Origin: Smithella sp.
GTDB taxonomy: Bacteria; Desulfobacterota; Syntrophia; Syntrophales; Smithellaceae
Length of the DNA: 64,000 bases
NCBI GenBank assembly: GCA_007244375.1
Contig: SCVW01000015.1
Location: 62,001-126,000, forward strand
Reading direction: 5' to 3'
Shown here: one piece after another, positions 1-9,164 of the stretch
How positions within the stretch are numbered: the first letter of the stretch is position 1
How the letters are laid out: the number at the start of each line of letters is the position of its first letter
Notes under the pieces: generated by a model
What the model was told of the DNA's origin: nothing
Seen by the model: the letters and a program-made list of their open reading frames with translations, nothing else
Database searches by the model: none
Made by a program: the position numbers and the translations under genes

Positions 1-1462
1 TAATGAAGCTTCTCTGGCGGCAATGGCGAAAGATTTTGGGCGCTATCCCTGGCCGCGTCAGGTCTTTGGAGAATTTCTGGAAAATTTAGAAACACAAAAT
101 CCCCAGGCAGTTATATTTGATATATTATTTAGCGATGCTGATGTAGCCAATCCCGACAGCGACGCTTATTTCAATGATACCATTGCCGCGACGAACAACA
201 CTTTCTTTCCTTTTATCAGGTTGTCGGAAGATCAGGATAAATTGAGCAACGTGAATCCTTCGATGATTCCCGGTATAAAGGAAATTGTTCCGGATCAAGC
301 GGACAATAACGCAACCTTGGCAGTTATCCTGCCGCACTTTCCGGCGGCGATTAATTCCGGTCACTTGGGATTCAATAACATTTATCCTGATAAAGACGGT
401 ATTGTGCGTGAATATAATTTATACAGAAATGACTATGGCTGGAAAGTTCCTTCTTTGCCTTTTTCTGTGGGAAGTATGCTGGGTTACAATTTACCGGATA
501 AACAAAATGTACTTCTTAACTGGCGCGGCAAACCATTCACTTATCACTATGTTTCTTTCAGTGACGTGATGCTGGATTTAAGCAGCAAAGAAAAGAAACG
601 TCCGCAAAATGAATTTACAGGGAAAATCGTGATTATCGGCTCTACTGCCCCCAGCCTTTTTGATCTTAAAGCCACTCCAATGGCAAAACTTTATCCGGGT
701 GTTGAAGTTCTGGCCACGGCCATTGATAATGTAAAGCACGGAGATTATCTGCGTGTATGGCGCGGTGCTCTTTCCTATATAGTATTCAGCCTTTTGTTGA
801 TCTGGTTGACGGCCACAGCTTTTTACAAACAGGCTGATCGTGATAAATTGAATAAAATTTTCAGCAGCAGTCAAGTAGGCTTGCTGATAATTTCTTACGT
901 CATTATTAACGTTACCAATACTTATCTGGACCTCAGCGGACCGATTATCTGGGCCATTGCGTATTTCAGTATCGCCAAGGTTTACGCTCTGGCCAATGAT
1001 CTTGCATTGCAGCGTTGGCTGGCTTTCGGAGTAAAAATGAGTGAAGGTGGCTCGAAAGCGCTTATTATGCCCATTCTTGTGGAAAGCAAAGAACCTCTGG
1101 GCGATGCTCTTCTGAAAAAACTCAAGCGCAAGATTGAACTTTTCTGCCGCACTCCTAACACGGTTGATGTGCTGAAAGGTTCACAAAGCGGTATCTGGGG
1201 ATTATTTGGCGATATGGTAGTTGTGTGTTGGACTTATGCCGACAAACAGGAAGAGTATGAAAAACAGGCAAAGCAGGACGCCGATCAGCTTGCTTCACAA
1301 ATGCCTTTGATATTGATAGATATTGGTTTGCCCGGCAACACAAAAATCCGTTACACAAAACATGAAGGAGGATTGGCTCAAGGAATTCCTCTGGCCGATC
1401 AATGGCGCAGTCTGTTTGCTCAGGCTGTTATAAAACTGGAACATATGGGGCGGGAAGAATAA
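1..1462 (+). CDS. CHASE2-domain membrane sensor, 5'-truncated by window edge
   Basis: The frame is open from the first bases, so the true start lies upstream; the Met at 23 is internal. The visible part holds most of an extracytoplasmic CHASE2 sensor domain, including the PWPR motif and the IFDILFS stretch typical of the family. Three hydrophobic segments follow at about residues 248-270, 283-300 and 305-325 (counted from 23), then about 150 cytoplasmic residues. That C-terminal part is not a nucleotide cyclase, GGDEF or kinase domain that I recognise. The related protein at 31591-33735 has the same CHASE2 and membrane layout but ends in a class III cyclase. It is followed by an SH3-like gene and an M48 protease gene, matching the second module. 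The role is probably signal sensing; the output is unknown. Confidence 0.8.
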   Translation, partial: NEASLAAMAKDFGRYPWPRQVFGEFLENLETQNPQAVIFDILFSDADVANPDSDAYFNDTIAATNNTFFPFIRLSEDQDKLSNVNPSMIPGIKEIVPDQADNNATLAVILPHFPAAINSGHLGFNNIYPDKDGIVREYNLYRNDYGWKVPSLPFSVGSMLGYNLPDKQNVLLNWRGKPFTYHYVSFSDVMLDLSSKEKKRPQNEFTGKIVIIGSTAPSLFDLKATPMAKLYPGVEVLATAIDNVKHGDYLRVWRGALSYIVFSLLLIWLTATAFYKQADRDKLNKIFSSSQVGLLIISYVIINVTNTYLDLSGPIIWAIAYFSIAKVYALANDLALQRWLAFGVKMSEGGSKALIMPILVESKEPLGDALLKKLKRKIELFCRTPNTVDVLKGSQSGIWGLFGDMVVVCWTYADKQEEYEKQAKQDADQLASQMPLILIDIGLPGNTKIRYTKHEGGLAQGIPLADQWRSLFAQAVIKLEHMGREE

Positions 1463-1505
1463 ACATAGTTTTATTCGGAACAATCCGCACCCAAAAGGAG
1501 TGATT

Positions 1506-2003
1506 ATGAAAAAGTATAAAATTCTGTTGCTGATATTGACAGTAATTTTATTTCTGCCTTTGGTATCGCTGGCGGCGGAGACAGGCAGTGCTCTGAAGAC
1601 GGATGTCATCCGCAAGGAGCCATATTCTGATGCCGGGAAAACGGGTAACATCACCCGCGGTGAAAAGTTACAGATTCTTGGCAAAAAAGGTGCGTGGCTG
1701 AATGTTAAAACGGCGAAAGCCAGTGGTTGGGTACGCTTATTGTCGGTAAAACGAGGAACAAGCAGTGGAGGTAATCAGATAAAAGGGGTACTGGACGTAG
1801 CCAGTGGAAGGGCAGGTACTGGTAAGGTGGTTGCCACAACCGGTGTGCGCGGCTTGAATGAAGAAGAGTTAAAGAACGCCAAATATAATGAGGCGGAAGT
1901 GAAAAAACTGGAAAGCTTTACAATAACGTCTCAGCAGGCGCAGCAGTTTGCTAAAAGCGGTGGTCTTAAAGCAATCAAATTTGATTACCTGCCGGAATTA
2001 TAA
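1506..2003 (+). CDS. Exported bacterial SH3-like domain protein
   Basis: A 165-residue protein with an N-terminal signal peptide (hydrophobic run LLLILTVILFLPLVSLA) and an SH3-like fold at about residues 30-80 carrying the usual GEKLQILGKKGAWLNV pattern and a GWV turn. The ATG at 1506 is chosen because AAAGGAG ends 5 nt upstream; a GTG at 1500 would overlap that site. It sits between a CHASE2 gene and an M48 protease gene and is homologous to the protein at 30091-30594, also next to an M48 protease. Such domains often bind peptidoglycan or proteins in the envelope. I infer a periplasmic partner of the protease or sensor; this is not shown by the sequence. Confidence 0.75.
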   Translation: MKKYKILLLILTVILFLPLVSLAAETGSALKTDVIRKEPYSDAGKTGNITRGEKLQILGKKGAWLNVKTAKASGWVRLLSVKRGTSSGGNQIKGVLDVASGRAGTGKVVATTGVRGLNEEELKNAKYNEAEVKKLESFTITSQQAQQFAKSGGLKAIKFDYLPEL

Positions 2004-2019
2004 TCATTGAGGAGAAAAT

Positions 2020-2898
2020 ATGCGAGTAAAATACTTATTTCTTTTTTTTATATTTATATTTGCTGCCTTTATGCAACAGGCCCAGGCGCTTGATTTCGGT
2101 GAAGCATTGAAGGATGTAATCAAGGAAACTACCCAAGGCGCTACGTCTTCAACCAACGCCACCGGCAGTGAAAGTAAAAAAGCATTTAACTGGAAAAGTC
2201 CGTCTCCGCAGGAAGAAATTCAAATAGGGCGGGAAATTACCGGCAATCTGCTGGGTGCAGCTCCTCTGGTAAAAGATGCGGCATTGCAAAAATACGTAAA
2301 TCAGGTTGGACGATGGGTGGCGAATCAGAGTGAACGCTCCGATTTGCCCTGGCATTTCGGTGTTATTGAAAGCGAGGATATTAATGCTTTTGCCGCACCC
2401 GGTGGTTATGTTATTATTACTAAAGGGCTATATCGTAAGCTGGAAAATGAGGCGCAGCTTGCGGGAGTGCTTTCACATGAAATTGCCCATGTTGTCAGAA
2501 GTCATCACCTCAAGATTTTGCAGAAATCTCAATTGCTGGATTTAGGTGCGGGTTTACTTAGTAAACAAATTGGCAAGGATAGTCAGGTAATTCAAAAAGT
2601 AATAGGCAGCGGCGCAGAAATTTGTGCCCGAAGTCTTGATAAAGATGCTGAATTTGAAGCTGACCGCATGGGTGTAACATTGACCACAAGAGCAGGCTAT
2701 GAACCTTATGGATTACCTGAAGTATTACAGGCTATTGGCCAAACAGGTAAAGATGAAAGTAGCGTTGCGTTGCTTTTTAAAACACATCCACATCCCGATG
2801 ACAGATTGTTAAAATTAGACGAAGCAATTGGCAGCCGGTTAGATAATATTAAGAACGCTAAAACATTTAAAACAAGATTTTATAAGCTTAAGAATTAG
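2020..2898 (+). CDS. M48 family metalloprotease, exported
   Basis: A 292-residue zinc metalloprotease of the M48 (Ste24/BepA-like) family. It starts with a signal peptide (FLFFIFIFAAFMQQAQA) without a clear lipobox. The zinc site HEIAHVVRSHH (HExxH) is near residue 155, and the third ligand is probably the Glu in DAEFEADRMG near residue 215. GGAG lies 5-9 nt before the ATG. The family degrades or refolds envelope proteins in the periplasm. It follows the SH3-like gene by 16 bp and should be cotranscribed. A lipoprotein paralogue lies at 30591-31505. A long hairpin downstream (2937-2985) probably ends the transcript. Confidence 0.85.
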   Translation: MRVKYLFLFFIFIFAAFMQQAQALDFGEALKDVIKETTQGATSSTNATGSESKKAFNWKSPSPQEEIQIGREITGNLLGAAPLVKDAALQKYVNQVGRWVANQSERSDLPWHFGVIESEDINAFAAPGGYVIITKGLYRKLENEAQLAGVLSHEIAHVVRSHHLKILQKSQLLDLGAGLLSKQIGKDSQVIQKVIGSGAEICARSLDKDAEFEADRMGVTLTTRAGYEPYGLPEVLQAIGQTGKDESSVALLFKTHPHPDDRLLKLDEAIGSRLDNIKNAKTFKTRFYKLKN

Positions 2899-2936
2899 AA
2901 GATAAATATATCTTTTATTCCAAATATCGTGGTTAA

Positions 2937-2985
2937 AAACACCAGCTTTGAAAATCTTTTGCCATGGTTATCAAAGCTGGTGTTT
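2937..2985. terminator. Long perfect hairpin between convergent genes
   Basis: A perfect 15-bp inverted repeat (arms 2937-2951 and 2971-2985, AAACACCAGCTTTGA and its complement) encloses a 19-nt loop. It lies between the stop of the M48 gene (+) and the stop of the gene at 3013 (-), so it can end both transcripts. There is only a short T tract, so terminator function is likely but not certain. Confidence 0.6.
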
Positions 2986-3012
2986 AACAGAAATGTATTT
3001 TAATAAACTAAT

Positions 3013-3555
3013 TTACCGGGGATGAACTGGTCGGGGGCCCACGCCAGGGCCGCCTTTAGGTCCCGGAGGATTGACTTTTCTTTTCCCTTTTGGAGGTAAT
3101 CCCTTGACACCCCACGAGTGCTTTCTTTCCCAATATTTGTCTCTTTTCCAGCCACGCCAATTTTGTTTAAGGTCACGATGTGGTACTCGCTGATGATGCC
3201 ATTCATATCCTCTCCACTTTCGATCTCGGTAATCATTTCTCCAGCCGGGGGGAATGTGCCTGTGGAATGAAGGGACATACCTGTAGTAAACCCAGCCCCT
3301 GTCGTAGTAACGGGAGCGGTACCAGCGGCCTTCCCAGGGACGCCACCACCAGCCGCCGTAGAAAAAAATATCTACATCCACATCTGGCACGGCATAGACA
3401 TCCGTTTCCGGTAATACTACCACTTCGGGTGGCGCCGGAAAAACAATCGGCGGAGGCAAGGGAATGTCAACATGAACGCTTACTCCTGCCATTACTGAAA
3501 CTGGCGTGACAACTATTAAAGTTAAAAACAATATTTTTAAGGTTAATTTCCTCAT
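3013..3555 (-). CDS. Exported Trp/Tyr/Arg-rich protein of unknown function
   Basis: A 180-residue protein with a signal peptide (LTLKILFLTLIVVTPVSVMA), then a Pro/Val-rich segment (PLPPPIVFPAPPEVVVLP), then a region very rich in Trp, Tyr, Arg and Gly (FFYGGWWWRPWEGRWY), and a basic Pro/Gly tail. Similar secreted proteins occur in deltaproteobacteria without known function. The start at 3555 is preferred because GGAGGG precedes it by about 6 nt; the upstream Met at 3579 lacks such a site. A strong promoter lies at 3653-3681. The composition suggests a surface or envelope structural role, which is inference. Confidence 0.65.
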   Translation of the reverse strand: MRKLTLKILFLTLIVVTPVSVMAGVSVHVDIPLPPPIVFPAPPEVVVLPETDVYAVPDVDVDIFFYGGWWWRPWEGRWYRSRYYDRGWVYYRYVPSFHRHIPPGWRNDYRDRKWRGYEWHHQRVPHRDLKQNWRGWKRDKYWERKHSWGVKGLPPKGKRKVNPPGPKGGPGVGPRPVHPR

Positions 3556-3652
3556 AAGACGCCCTCCTTTGTTTATCATTAATTCAAATTTATGACTAAC
3601 TGTTAAGATTTCCCATTTGACATCATGATCAAAATCTTCAGTATTCGTTTAA

Positions 3653-3681
3653 AATATAAGAGACATGCTTTTTGATGTCAA
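3653..3681 (-). promoter_or_regulatory. Sigma-70-type promoter for the gene at 3013-3555
   Basis: Read on the minus strand: TTGACA (3676-3681), a 17-nt spacer, then TATATT (3653-3658). This is a near-consensus promoter giving a 5' leader of about 90 nt before the start at 3555. Confidence 0.7.
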
Positions 3682-3730
3682 GACAATCTTGGCCTGTAAA
3701 ATTCCATAGATAAAACAATATAATTGAACT

Positions 3731-4786
3731 TCATTGGTTTATCTTTAATCTGCCTATTTTGTCGGCGTGAAGGCTACCGATATATAAATATCCTGCATAC
3801 TCCTGTGCCGATGTTACATCATACAGATGTTTTCCTGTTGGGTCCTGAAGTGTACCGGTTACGTTTCCCTTTTCATCGAGAGCGACAACAAACCCGTATT
3901 TTTTTGACTTAGACCACAGTGATGCAGGAAGATGTCCCAGCACGGATTTAAGCTTTGGATATTTGTGTAATGTGTCAAGTATGTCGTTTCGTACAGTAAA
4001 AAGCGCAAGCCAGAATTTGCCTTTGCCGTTGGAAGAAATGTTATCCGGAAAACCGGGAAGATTCTCGATGAAAATATCTTTTGTACCTGCTTTTTGTCCG
4101 GTAAGCCAGTAACGGTGTATGCTGTAAGTGTAGGTTTCATTAACCAGTACAAAATCCTCGTTTTTGGACAGTGCTACTCCATTGGCAAAATGAAGTCCGC
4201 TGATCAATACGGTGACTTTACCTGTATCGGGGTCGTAGCGCATTAATCTGCCGTGAGGACGTGCTTCCAGCATATCCAACAAATAATCTTTTAGCGGGAA
4301 TTTATCGGAGGCATCCGTGAAATAAATCGTTCCGTTTTTAGCTACATCAAGTGCATCGGTGCATTTAAAAGGTATGCCGTCAGCCGATGTTGCCAGAATT
4401 TTTACCAGACCTTGAGGATCAATCGAAAGAAGTCCTTTGTACGCATCGGCGACAATCAAAATTCCTTTTTTGTTAAACTTCATTCCCAGAGGGCGTCCTC
4501 CGGTTGTGGCGAATGTTTCAATTACTCTGTCGGATAGTAACCGTAATATTTTCCCGTCCGGAGTGCCAAAATAAAGACGACCTTTTTCGTCAACGGCGAT
4601 TTCTTCCGGACCGTCGACTTTCCCTTGTGCTAAAATCTCAGCTTTTTGTAAAAGATTATTAGGTGCCCAGATTCCGGTCATCGCTGGTTTTTGAGGGGCA
4701 TTATACGCAACAGGACTTAATGAAATTAATGTAATTATTAATGGAATAACAATCACTACATCGGCCAAAACAATTTTTCTAAACAT
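3731..4786 (-). CDS. Membrane-anchored SMP-30/strictosidine-synthase-like beta-propeller protein
   Basis: A 351-residue protein with an N-terminal membrane anchor (IVLADVVIVIPLIITLISL) followed by six-bladed propeller repeats of the SMP-30/gluconolactonase/strictosidine synthase-like group: GPEEIAVDEKGRLYFGTPDGKI, a TDALDVAKNGTIYFTDAS calcium-site-like repeat, and LPGFPDNISSNGKGKFWLAL. The last two elements resemble the APMAP/strictosidine synthase subgroup, whose bacterial members may be lactonases or esterases. The start at 4786 has GAGG about 8 nt upstream; a longer 378-residue version from 4867 is possible. Substrate unknown. It stands alone, and the function is known only to family level. 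Confidence 0.7.
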   Translation of the reverse strand: MFRKIVLADVVIVIPLIITLISLSPVAYNAPQKPAMTGIWAPNNLLQKAEILAQGKVDGPEEIAVDEKGRLYFGTPDGKILRLLSDRVIETFATTGGRPLGMKFNKKGILIVADAYKGLLSIDPQGLVKILATSADGIPFKCTDALDVAKNGTIYFTDASDKFPLKDYLLDMLEARPHGRLMRYDPDTGKVTVLISGLHFANGVALSKNEDFVLVNETYTYSIHRYWLTGQKAGTKDIFIENLPGFPDNISSNGKGKFWLALFTVRNDILDTLHKYPKLKSVLGHLPASLWSKSKKYGFVVALDEKGNVTGTLQDPTGKHLYDVTSAQEYAGYLYIGSLHADKIGRLKINQ

Positions 4787-5048
4787 ACACGACGCCTCAT
4801 TTCTGTTTAGCTTCTGCGTTACCGAAATTTCCGGATCCAGAATACTCGTTTGTCTGCCATCTGTCAAAAGAATATTGCGAATTCAATGCAAGGAAGTTTC
4901 ATCTTCTGGTATTAATAACTATTCGCTTTTATCTGGATAGGCATAGGTTTTAATAATCGAATATAATTAATAAAATAAAAATGTTGTATTAAAAGTTACA
5001 TGACAGAAAACATTTAATATATAATTTAAAATAATCCTTTCATTAATC

Positions 5049-5077
5049 TTGACAATTGGTGTTCAATCCATTAGCAT
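5049..5077 (+). promoter_or_regulatory. Candidate sigma-70 promoter for the PTS operon
   Basis: TTGACA (5049-5054), a 17-nt spacer and TAGCAT (5072-5077, 4 of 6 matches) lie about 70 bp before the PTS IIA start at 5150. The rest of the 4787-5148 interval is AT-rich and shows nothing else I can support. Confidence 0.5.
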
Positions 5078-5149
5078 ACTCGTTTGATTCCAAAAAAAGG
5101 CTCAAAGATAGCATTCTTTGCTTAAATGCTTTTTCGGAGGAGGGAAAAA

Positions 5150-5560
5150 ATGTTTGGTGTACTTATTACAACACATGGCAATTTGGGAAATGAGTTGATA
5201 AAAGCTGCAGAATTAATCAAAGGGCCATTGAATGATATATTACATATTTGTGTTGATCAGGCTAAAGATGTTGAAGATTTGAAAAAAGAAATAAGCAATG
5301 CCATCAAAAAACTGGATAAAGGTAAAGGAGTCCTCGTTCTTACGGATCTTTTCGGCGGGACGCCTTCCAATATTTCGCTTTCTTTTATGAAAGAAGGAAA
5401 GGTCGAAGTTCTTACCGGTGTTAATTTGCCCATGGTGCTCAAATTATCGGAAATCAAAGAAAATGTAACTTTACGTGATTTTGCGTGTCTTATCAAAAAT
5501 TACGGTGAAAAAAATATTATGCTGGCCAGTGAAATTTTAAGCAAAAAAGCCAGCCGGTAA
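5150..5560 (+). CDS. PTS mannose/fructose-family IIA component
   Basis: A 136-residue EIIA of the mannose (group 4) family. It has the N-terminal phosphorylation motif TTHGNLG with His9 as the likely phosphoryl acceptor, and the family signature VLTDLFGGTPSN near residue 65. EIIA takes phosphate from HPr and passes it to IIB. The ATG at 5150 is preferred because GGAGGAGGG precedes it by 5-6 nt. IIB and IIC genes follow directly, but no IID, HPr or enzyme I gene is present in the window. In deltaproteobacteria such partial systems often act in regulation rather than sugar uptake; that application here is inference. Confidence 0.9.
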   Translation: MFGVLITTHGNLGNELIKAAELIKGPLNDILHICVDQAKDVEDLKKEISNAIKKLDKGKGVLVLTDLFGGTPSNISLSFMKEGKVEVLTGVNLPMVLKLSEIKENVTLRDFACLIKNYGEKNIMLASEILSKKASR

Positions 5561-5597
5561 TCAGTATTGCAGTTATTCCTGCCGGAGGTTGCTCCAA

Positions 5598-6107
5598 TTG
5601 GCAAAAGATTTGAATATAGTTTTGGTTCGGGTTGACAGCAGGCTTGTGCACGGTCAGATATTGGAAGCCTGGGTGCCCCATGTCAGGGCAAGGTGTATTA
5701 TTGTTGTTGATGACAAAGTTGCCGGCGATTCTTTTGTTGAAACAATAATCAGAATGGCCGTTCCCAGCGAAATAGAATTGATCATCAGTTCCGTAGATGA
5801 TTTTGTCCGAAACTATAATTTTGTCCACGGTCACGGAAAGAAAACAATAGTGTTGTTCAATAATATTGCGGATGCATGCGATGCCTATCATCGGGGATTT
5901 CATTTTGATAAACTGAACATTGGAAATGTTTATAATAATGAATACAAAATTTGTTGTTCTTCTTCTGTTTTCTTATGTGATAAGGAAATCAAATGTATTG
6001 AGTATCTGTTGGAAAAATCCGAAGCCGCTGTGGAATTAAAGGTGGTTCCAAAAGGAAAGGCTGTTAACATTAAGGAAGCTCTTCGAAATTATTGGAAAAA
6101 GAAATAA
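5598..6107 (+). CDS. PTS mannose/fructose/sorbose-family IIB component
   Basis: A 169-residue IIB protein with the N-terminal phosphorylation site RVDSRLVHGQ (His18) diagnostic of the mannose/sorbose IIB family, and the usual alpha/beta fold through the C terminus. No ATG is available at the right place: I choose TTG at 5598, with GGAGG 9 nt upstream (5584-5588). The earlier TTG at 5589 would abut that site. It lies 37 bp after IIA and 42 bp before IIC. It receives phosphate from IIA His9; whether it phosphorylates a sugar is unclear because IID is absent. Confidence 0.88.
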   Translation: MAKDLNIVLVRVDSRLVHGQILEAWVPHVRARCIIVVDDKVAGDSFVETIIRMAVPSEIELIISSVDDFVRNYNFVHGHGKKTIVLFNNIADACDAYHRGFHFDKLNIGNVYNNEYKICCSSSVFLCDKEIKCIEYLLEKSEAAVELKVVPKGKAVNIKEALRNYWKKK

Positions 6108-6149
6108 TAAATGTATCAGGGGAGTCTTCAACTCCCGGCGGAGGCTTGT

Positions 6150-6845
6150 TTGTTTACGGAAATCATTTTAGTATCATTAGTCGGCAGTTTACTGTGTCTC
6201 GATCGTGTTTTTATTCAGGCCATGGTTTCCAGGCCGGTAGTAGTTGCGCCTATTATAGGTTTTCTTTTAAATGATACGTATGCAGGATTGATAATCGGAG
6301 CGTTTGTTGAACTTGTTTGGATTGATCGTATACCAATAGGAACTTACATTCCTCCCAACGATTCCTTAACTGCTGTTGTGGCGACCGCAACAGCTTTGAT
6401 TGCCGGATCGAAACTGGGAGGAGCATCTCCGGAATTAATAGCACTTAGTATGCTGATAGCTATTCCCTGCGGTAATTTAGCCAAACAAATGGATGCACAA
6501 ATCATTAAATCCAACGATTCTCTCTCTGATAAAGCTTTGGAAAACGCAAAAGAAAATAACATCAGGGCGATAGAGAAAAAAACTTATTTAGGGCTATTCA
6601 AAGTGTTTTCGTTTTATGCCTTGTTTCTTCTGGCAACGCAGTTGATATTTATTCCCTCTGTAATCTGGTTGTATCCCAGGTTAAATACCGTAGCTCTAAG
6701 AACTCTTTCTTTTACATATTATTTTCTACCGCTTGTGGGCATAGCGGTAGCCATTAATATGCTGAAACTTCGCAGAGCTATTCCTGTTTTCTGCGCAATA
6801 TTTTTAATTGCAGCAGTATTTTTGGAAATTTTCCATTCTCTATGA
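6150..6845 (+). CDS. PTS mannose/sorbose-family IIC membrane component
   Basis: A 231-residue IIC with several membrane segments and the family motif GAFVELVWIDRIPIGTYIPP near residue 55, matching the IIC-Man signature that contacts substrate. I place the start at TTG 6150, with GGAGG 5 nt upstream, so that the protein begins immediately with its first membrane helix (FTEIILVSLVGSLLCLD) as in other IIC proteins; an ATG at 6111 would add a non-conserved 13-residue tail. The gene ends overlapping rimI by 4 bp. No IID partner, normally obligatory for transport, is encoded next to it. Confidence 0.85.
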   Translation: MFTEIILVSLVGSLLCLDRVFIQAMVSRPVVVAPIIGFLLNDTYAGLIIGAFVELVWIDRIPIGTYIPPNDSLTAVVATATALIAGSKLGGASPELIALSMLIAIPCGNLAKQMDAQIIKSNDSLSDKALENAKENNIRAIEKKTYLGLFKVFSFYALFLLATQLIFIPSVIWLYPRLNTVALRTLSFTYYFLPLVGIAVAINMLKLRRAIPVFCAIFLIAAVFLEIFHSL

Positions 6846-7321
6846 AAAATACCTCTGAGGTGACAATTGATCTGATGGGCAGGGATGATCTGCCTGAAAT
6901 ACTGGCAATTGAACGGGAATCCTTTCCGTCACCATGGACAGTAGGCATGTTCATAAAAGAGCTGGAAAGTTCTCATTCCGTGTGTCTTGTCGCGAGAATC
7001 AATATAAATGGAAAGAGTGTCATAGTAGCATATATAATTTTCTGGCTTGTCGCCGATGAAGCACATTTACATAATCTTGCCGTAAAAAAAGAGTACAGAC
7101 GGCAGGAAATAGCTTATAGTCTTATGGAAGCAATGAAGGAAATTGCAGAGAAGAATGAGATTACAGTTCAAACCCTGGAAGTCAGAAAGTCAAATATTGA
7201 AGCAATAAAGCTTTACCAGAAATGCGGTTTTGTAGTAGAAGGAATAAGACCGCTTTATTACGCAGATACACATGAAGATGCCTTAATTATGTGGGCGGAT
7301 GTTAATCCCGTTAGAAAATAG
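6842..7321 (+). CDS. rimI: GNAT acetyltransferase, RimI-like
   Basis: A 159-residue GNAT-fold enzyme resembling ribosomal-protein S18-alanine N-acetyltransferase RimI. It has the N-terminal EILAIERESFPSPWT region, the LHNLAVKKEYRRQEIA acetyl-CoA loop (motif A) and the C-terminal EVRKSNIEAIKLYQKCGF motif B typical of RimI. The acetyl-CoA loop reads RRQEIA rather than the usual RRxGxG/A, a mild deviation. It overlaps the IIC stop by four bases (ATGA), suggesting translational coupling. The exact substrate is inferred from family similarity. Confidence 0.8.
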   Translation: MKNTSEVTIDLMGRDDLPEILAIERESFPSPWTVGMFIKELESSHSVCLVARININGKSVIVAYIIFWLVADEAHLHNLAVKKEYRRQEIAYSLMEAMKEIAEKNEITVQTLEVRKSNIEAIKLYQKCGFVVEGIRPLYYADTHEDALIMWADVNPVRK

Positions 7322-7417
7322 CGGGCGAATAATTTTAATGGTGGCTTGAATTTGTCGTCTGATAATGTAAAAACATCATATCGACCAGAGCAAAAGACAC
7401 TTTTTAACGGGATAAAA

Positions 7418-8230
7418 ATGGCAAAAAACATTTACATCGGCAAAATTTTAAAGAATGAAGAGGTTCAGAAAGACTGTTTTCTGATGAAAATCAAGATTGC
7501 CGTTTCCTTTGAAACTCCGCTGCCCGGCCAGTTTGTCATGATTCGCATTGCCGGATTAAATGATCCGTTTTTGTCCCGCCCCATCAGTATTTATTCCTTC
7601 TCCCGTAAAAATAATTTTTGTTTAATTGAATTGTTATACCGCGTAGTGGGTAAAGGAACACAGATAATGGCCGGGTTGATTGAAGGTTCTCAAGTGGAAA
7701 TCAATGGTCCGCTGGGAAATGGTTTTGAAATTCAGTCTGTCAAAAAGAATGTTGTCTTTATTGCCGGAGGAATTGGCATTGCTCCTTTGTCTTTATTAAT
7801 TGAAAATTTGTGCCGGAGATTTCCTTCTTCTTTGATGACTTTATATTTCGGTGCTCAGAGAGCCTCGGCTGTGATTGGGCTGAATAAACTACAAAAAATG
7901 TGTCGTTTAGTTAATATCTGTACTGATGACGGAAGTCTTGGTGAAAAAAATCTGGTTACCCGGGTTTTTCAGAAAGACATAAAAAAGTTTTTGCCTGAAG
8001 ATACTTCCATCTATGCCTGTGGTCCCAAAGAAATGCTTGTGGCATTGGGGAAGATATTTAGTAAAAATGAATTTGACTGTCAGGTATCATTGGAAGAGCG
8101 AATGGCTTGCGGAACAGGAGCGTGCATGGGTTGTGCGGTGGCAATAAAAGATAAAAAAGGCGCACTCGTTTATCAGCGTGTTTGCGCTGATGGCCCGGTG
8201 TTTTATTTGCGTGATATTATTTGGGAATGA
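7418..8230 (+). CDS. pyrK: Dihydroorotate dehydrogenase B electron-transfer subunit
   Basis: PyrK passes electrons from dihydroorotate oxidation through FAD and a [2Fe-2S] cluster to NAD+. The 270-residue form shows the FAD motif RPISIYS, the nucleotide-binding run [11 protein letters not shown], and the C-terminal iron-sulfur Cys set in [10 protein letters not shown] plus a later RVCADGP. Its partner pyrD follows after one base. I chose the ATG at 7418, giving the usual family length; a TTG at 7346 would add 24 weakly conserved residues. Together with pyrD it forms the class 1B enzyme of pyrimidine synthesis. Confidence 0.9.
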   Translation: MAKNIYIGKILKNEEVQKDCFLMKIKIAVSFETPLPGQFVMIRIAGLNDPFLSRPISIYSFSRKNNFCLIELLYRVVGKGTQIMAGLIEGSQVEINGPLGNGFEIQSVKKNVVFIAGGIGIAPLSLLIENLCRRFPSSLMTLYFGAQRASAVIGLNKLQKMCRLVNICTDDGSLGEKNLVTRVFQKDIKKFLPEDTSIYACGPKEMLVALGKIFSKNEFDCQVSLEERMACGTGACMGCAVAIKDKKGALVYQRVCADGPVFYLRDIIWE

Positions 8231-8231
8231 A

Positions 8232-9158
8232 ATGAAATTAAAAACAGCTCCACGAATGGCCGTTAATCTGGGACGGCTGAAATTGAAAAATCCGGTAATG
8301 ACGGCATCCGGCACATTCGGTTACGGTGAAGAATATGCCGATTATGTTGATTTGAACAAACTGGGCGCCGTTGTTGTAAAAGGATTGTCGCTGAAACAGC
8401 GTTTGGGAAATCCGCCGCCACGCATAATGGAAACAACCGGCGGCATGCTCAATTCGGTTGGTTTACAGAATATCGGAGTGGATGCTTTCATTGAAGATAA
8501 GCTTCCCTTTTTGCGCAAATATGACGCAGCCGTAATTGCCAACGTCTACGGCGAGACTTATGATGAATTCAAAAAAGTGACGAAAATATTGAGTGCGGCA
8601 AAAGGCGTGCATGCACTGGAGGTGAATATTTCCTGTCCCAATGTAAAGAGCGGCGGAGTAATTTTCGGCTCTGACCCTAAAATTGCCGCCAGGGTAACAA
8701 AAACGGTGAAAGAAGAAACTTCGTTACCCGTTATTGTTAAGCTTACTCCTAATGTAACGGACATTGTTGCCATCGCTCGGGCTGTGGAAAAAGCGGGAGC
8801 AGATGCCATATCGTTAATTAATACGCTGACAGGAATGTCCGTTGATTTAAAAACAAGGAAACCTCATTTGAAAAATATTACCGGCGGTTTATCCGGTCCG
8901 GCAATAAAACCCGTTGCCCTGCGTATGGTTTGGGAGGTCGTGCAAATGGTTTCCATACCCGTCATCGGCATAGGTGGAATAATGACAGCTCAGGACGCAC
9001 TTGAATTTTTGATTGTGGGAGCGCAAGCGGTTCAAATAGGCACGGCAAATTTCGTTAATCCCCATGCCACGATGGAAATTATCGAAGGAATACAAAGTTA
9101 TCTTGCCGCAAACAAAATAAAAGATATCAATGAAATAATCGGCACTTTCCAACCATAA
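8232..9158 (+). CDS. pyrD: Dihydroorotate dehydrogenase, class 1B catalytic subunit
   Basis: A 308-residue FMN enzyme that oxidises dihydroorotate to orotate. It shows the N-terminal [15 protein letters not shown], the [11 protein letters not shown] substrate loop, the NISCPNV motif with the class 1 catalytic Cys, and C-terminal FMN-phosphate motifs GIGGI and [12 protein letters not shown]. The ATG at 8232 begins one base after the pyrK stop. A longer frame starting at 8178 would overlap pyrK and is rejected. The pairing with pyrK supports class 1B (NAD-linked). Confidence 0.95.
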   Translation: MKLKTAPRMAVNLGRLKLKNPVMTASGTFGYGEEYADYVDLNKLGAVVVKGLSLKQRLGNPPPRIMETTGGMLNSVGLQNIGVDAFIEDKLPFLRKYDAAVIANVYGETYDEFKKVTKILSAAKGVHALEVNISCPNVKSGGVIFGSDPKIAARVTKTVKEETSLPVIVKLTPNVTDIVAIARAVEKAGADAISLINTLTGMSVDLKTRKPHLKNITGGLSGPAIKPVALRMVWEVVQMVSIPVIGIGGIMTAQDALEFLIVGAQAVQIGTANFVNPHATMEIIEGIQSYLAANKIKDINEIIGTFQP

Positions 9159-9164
9159 AAAACA

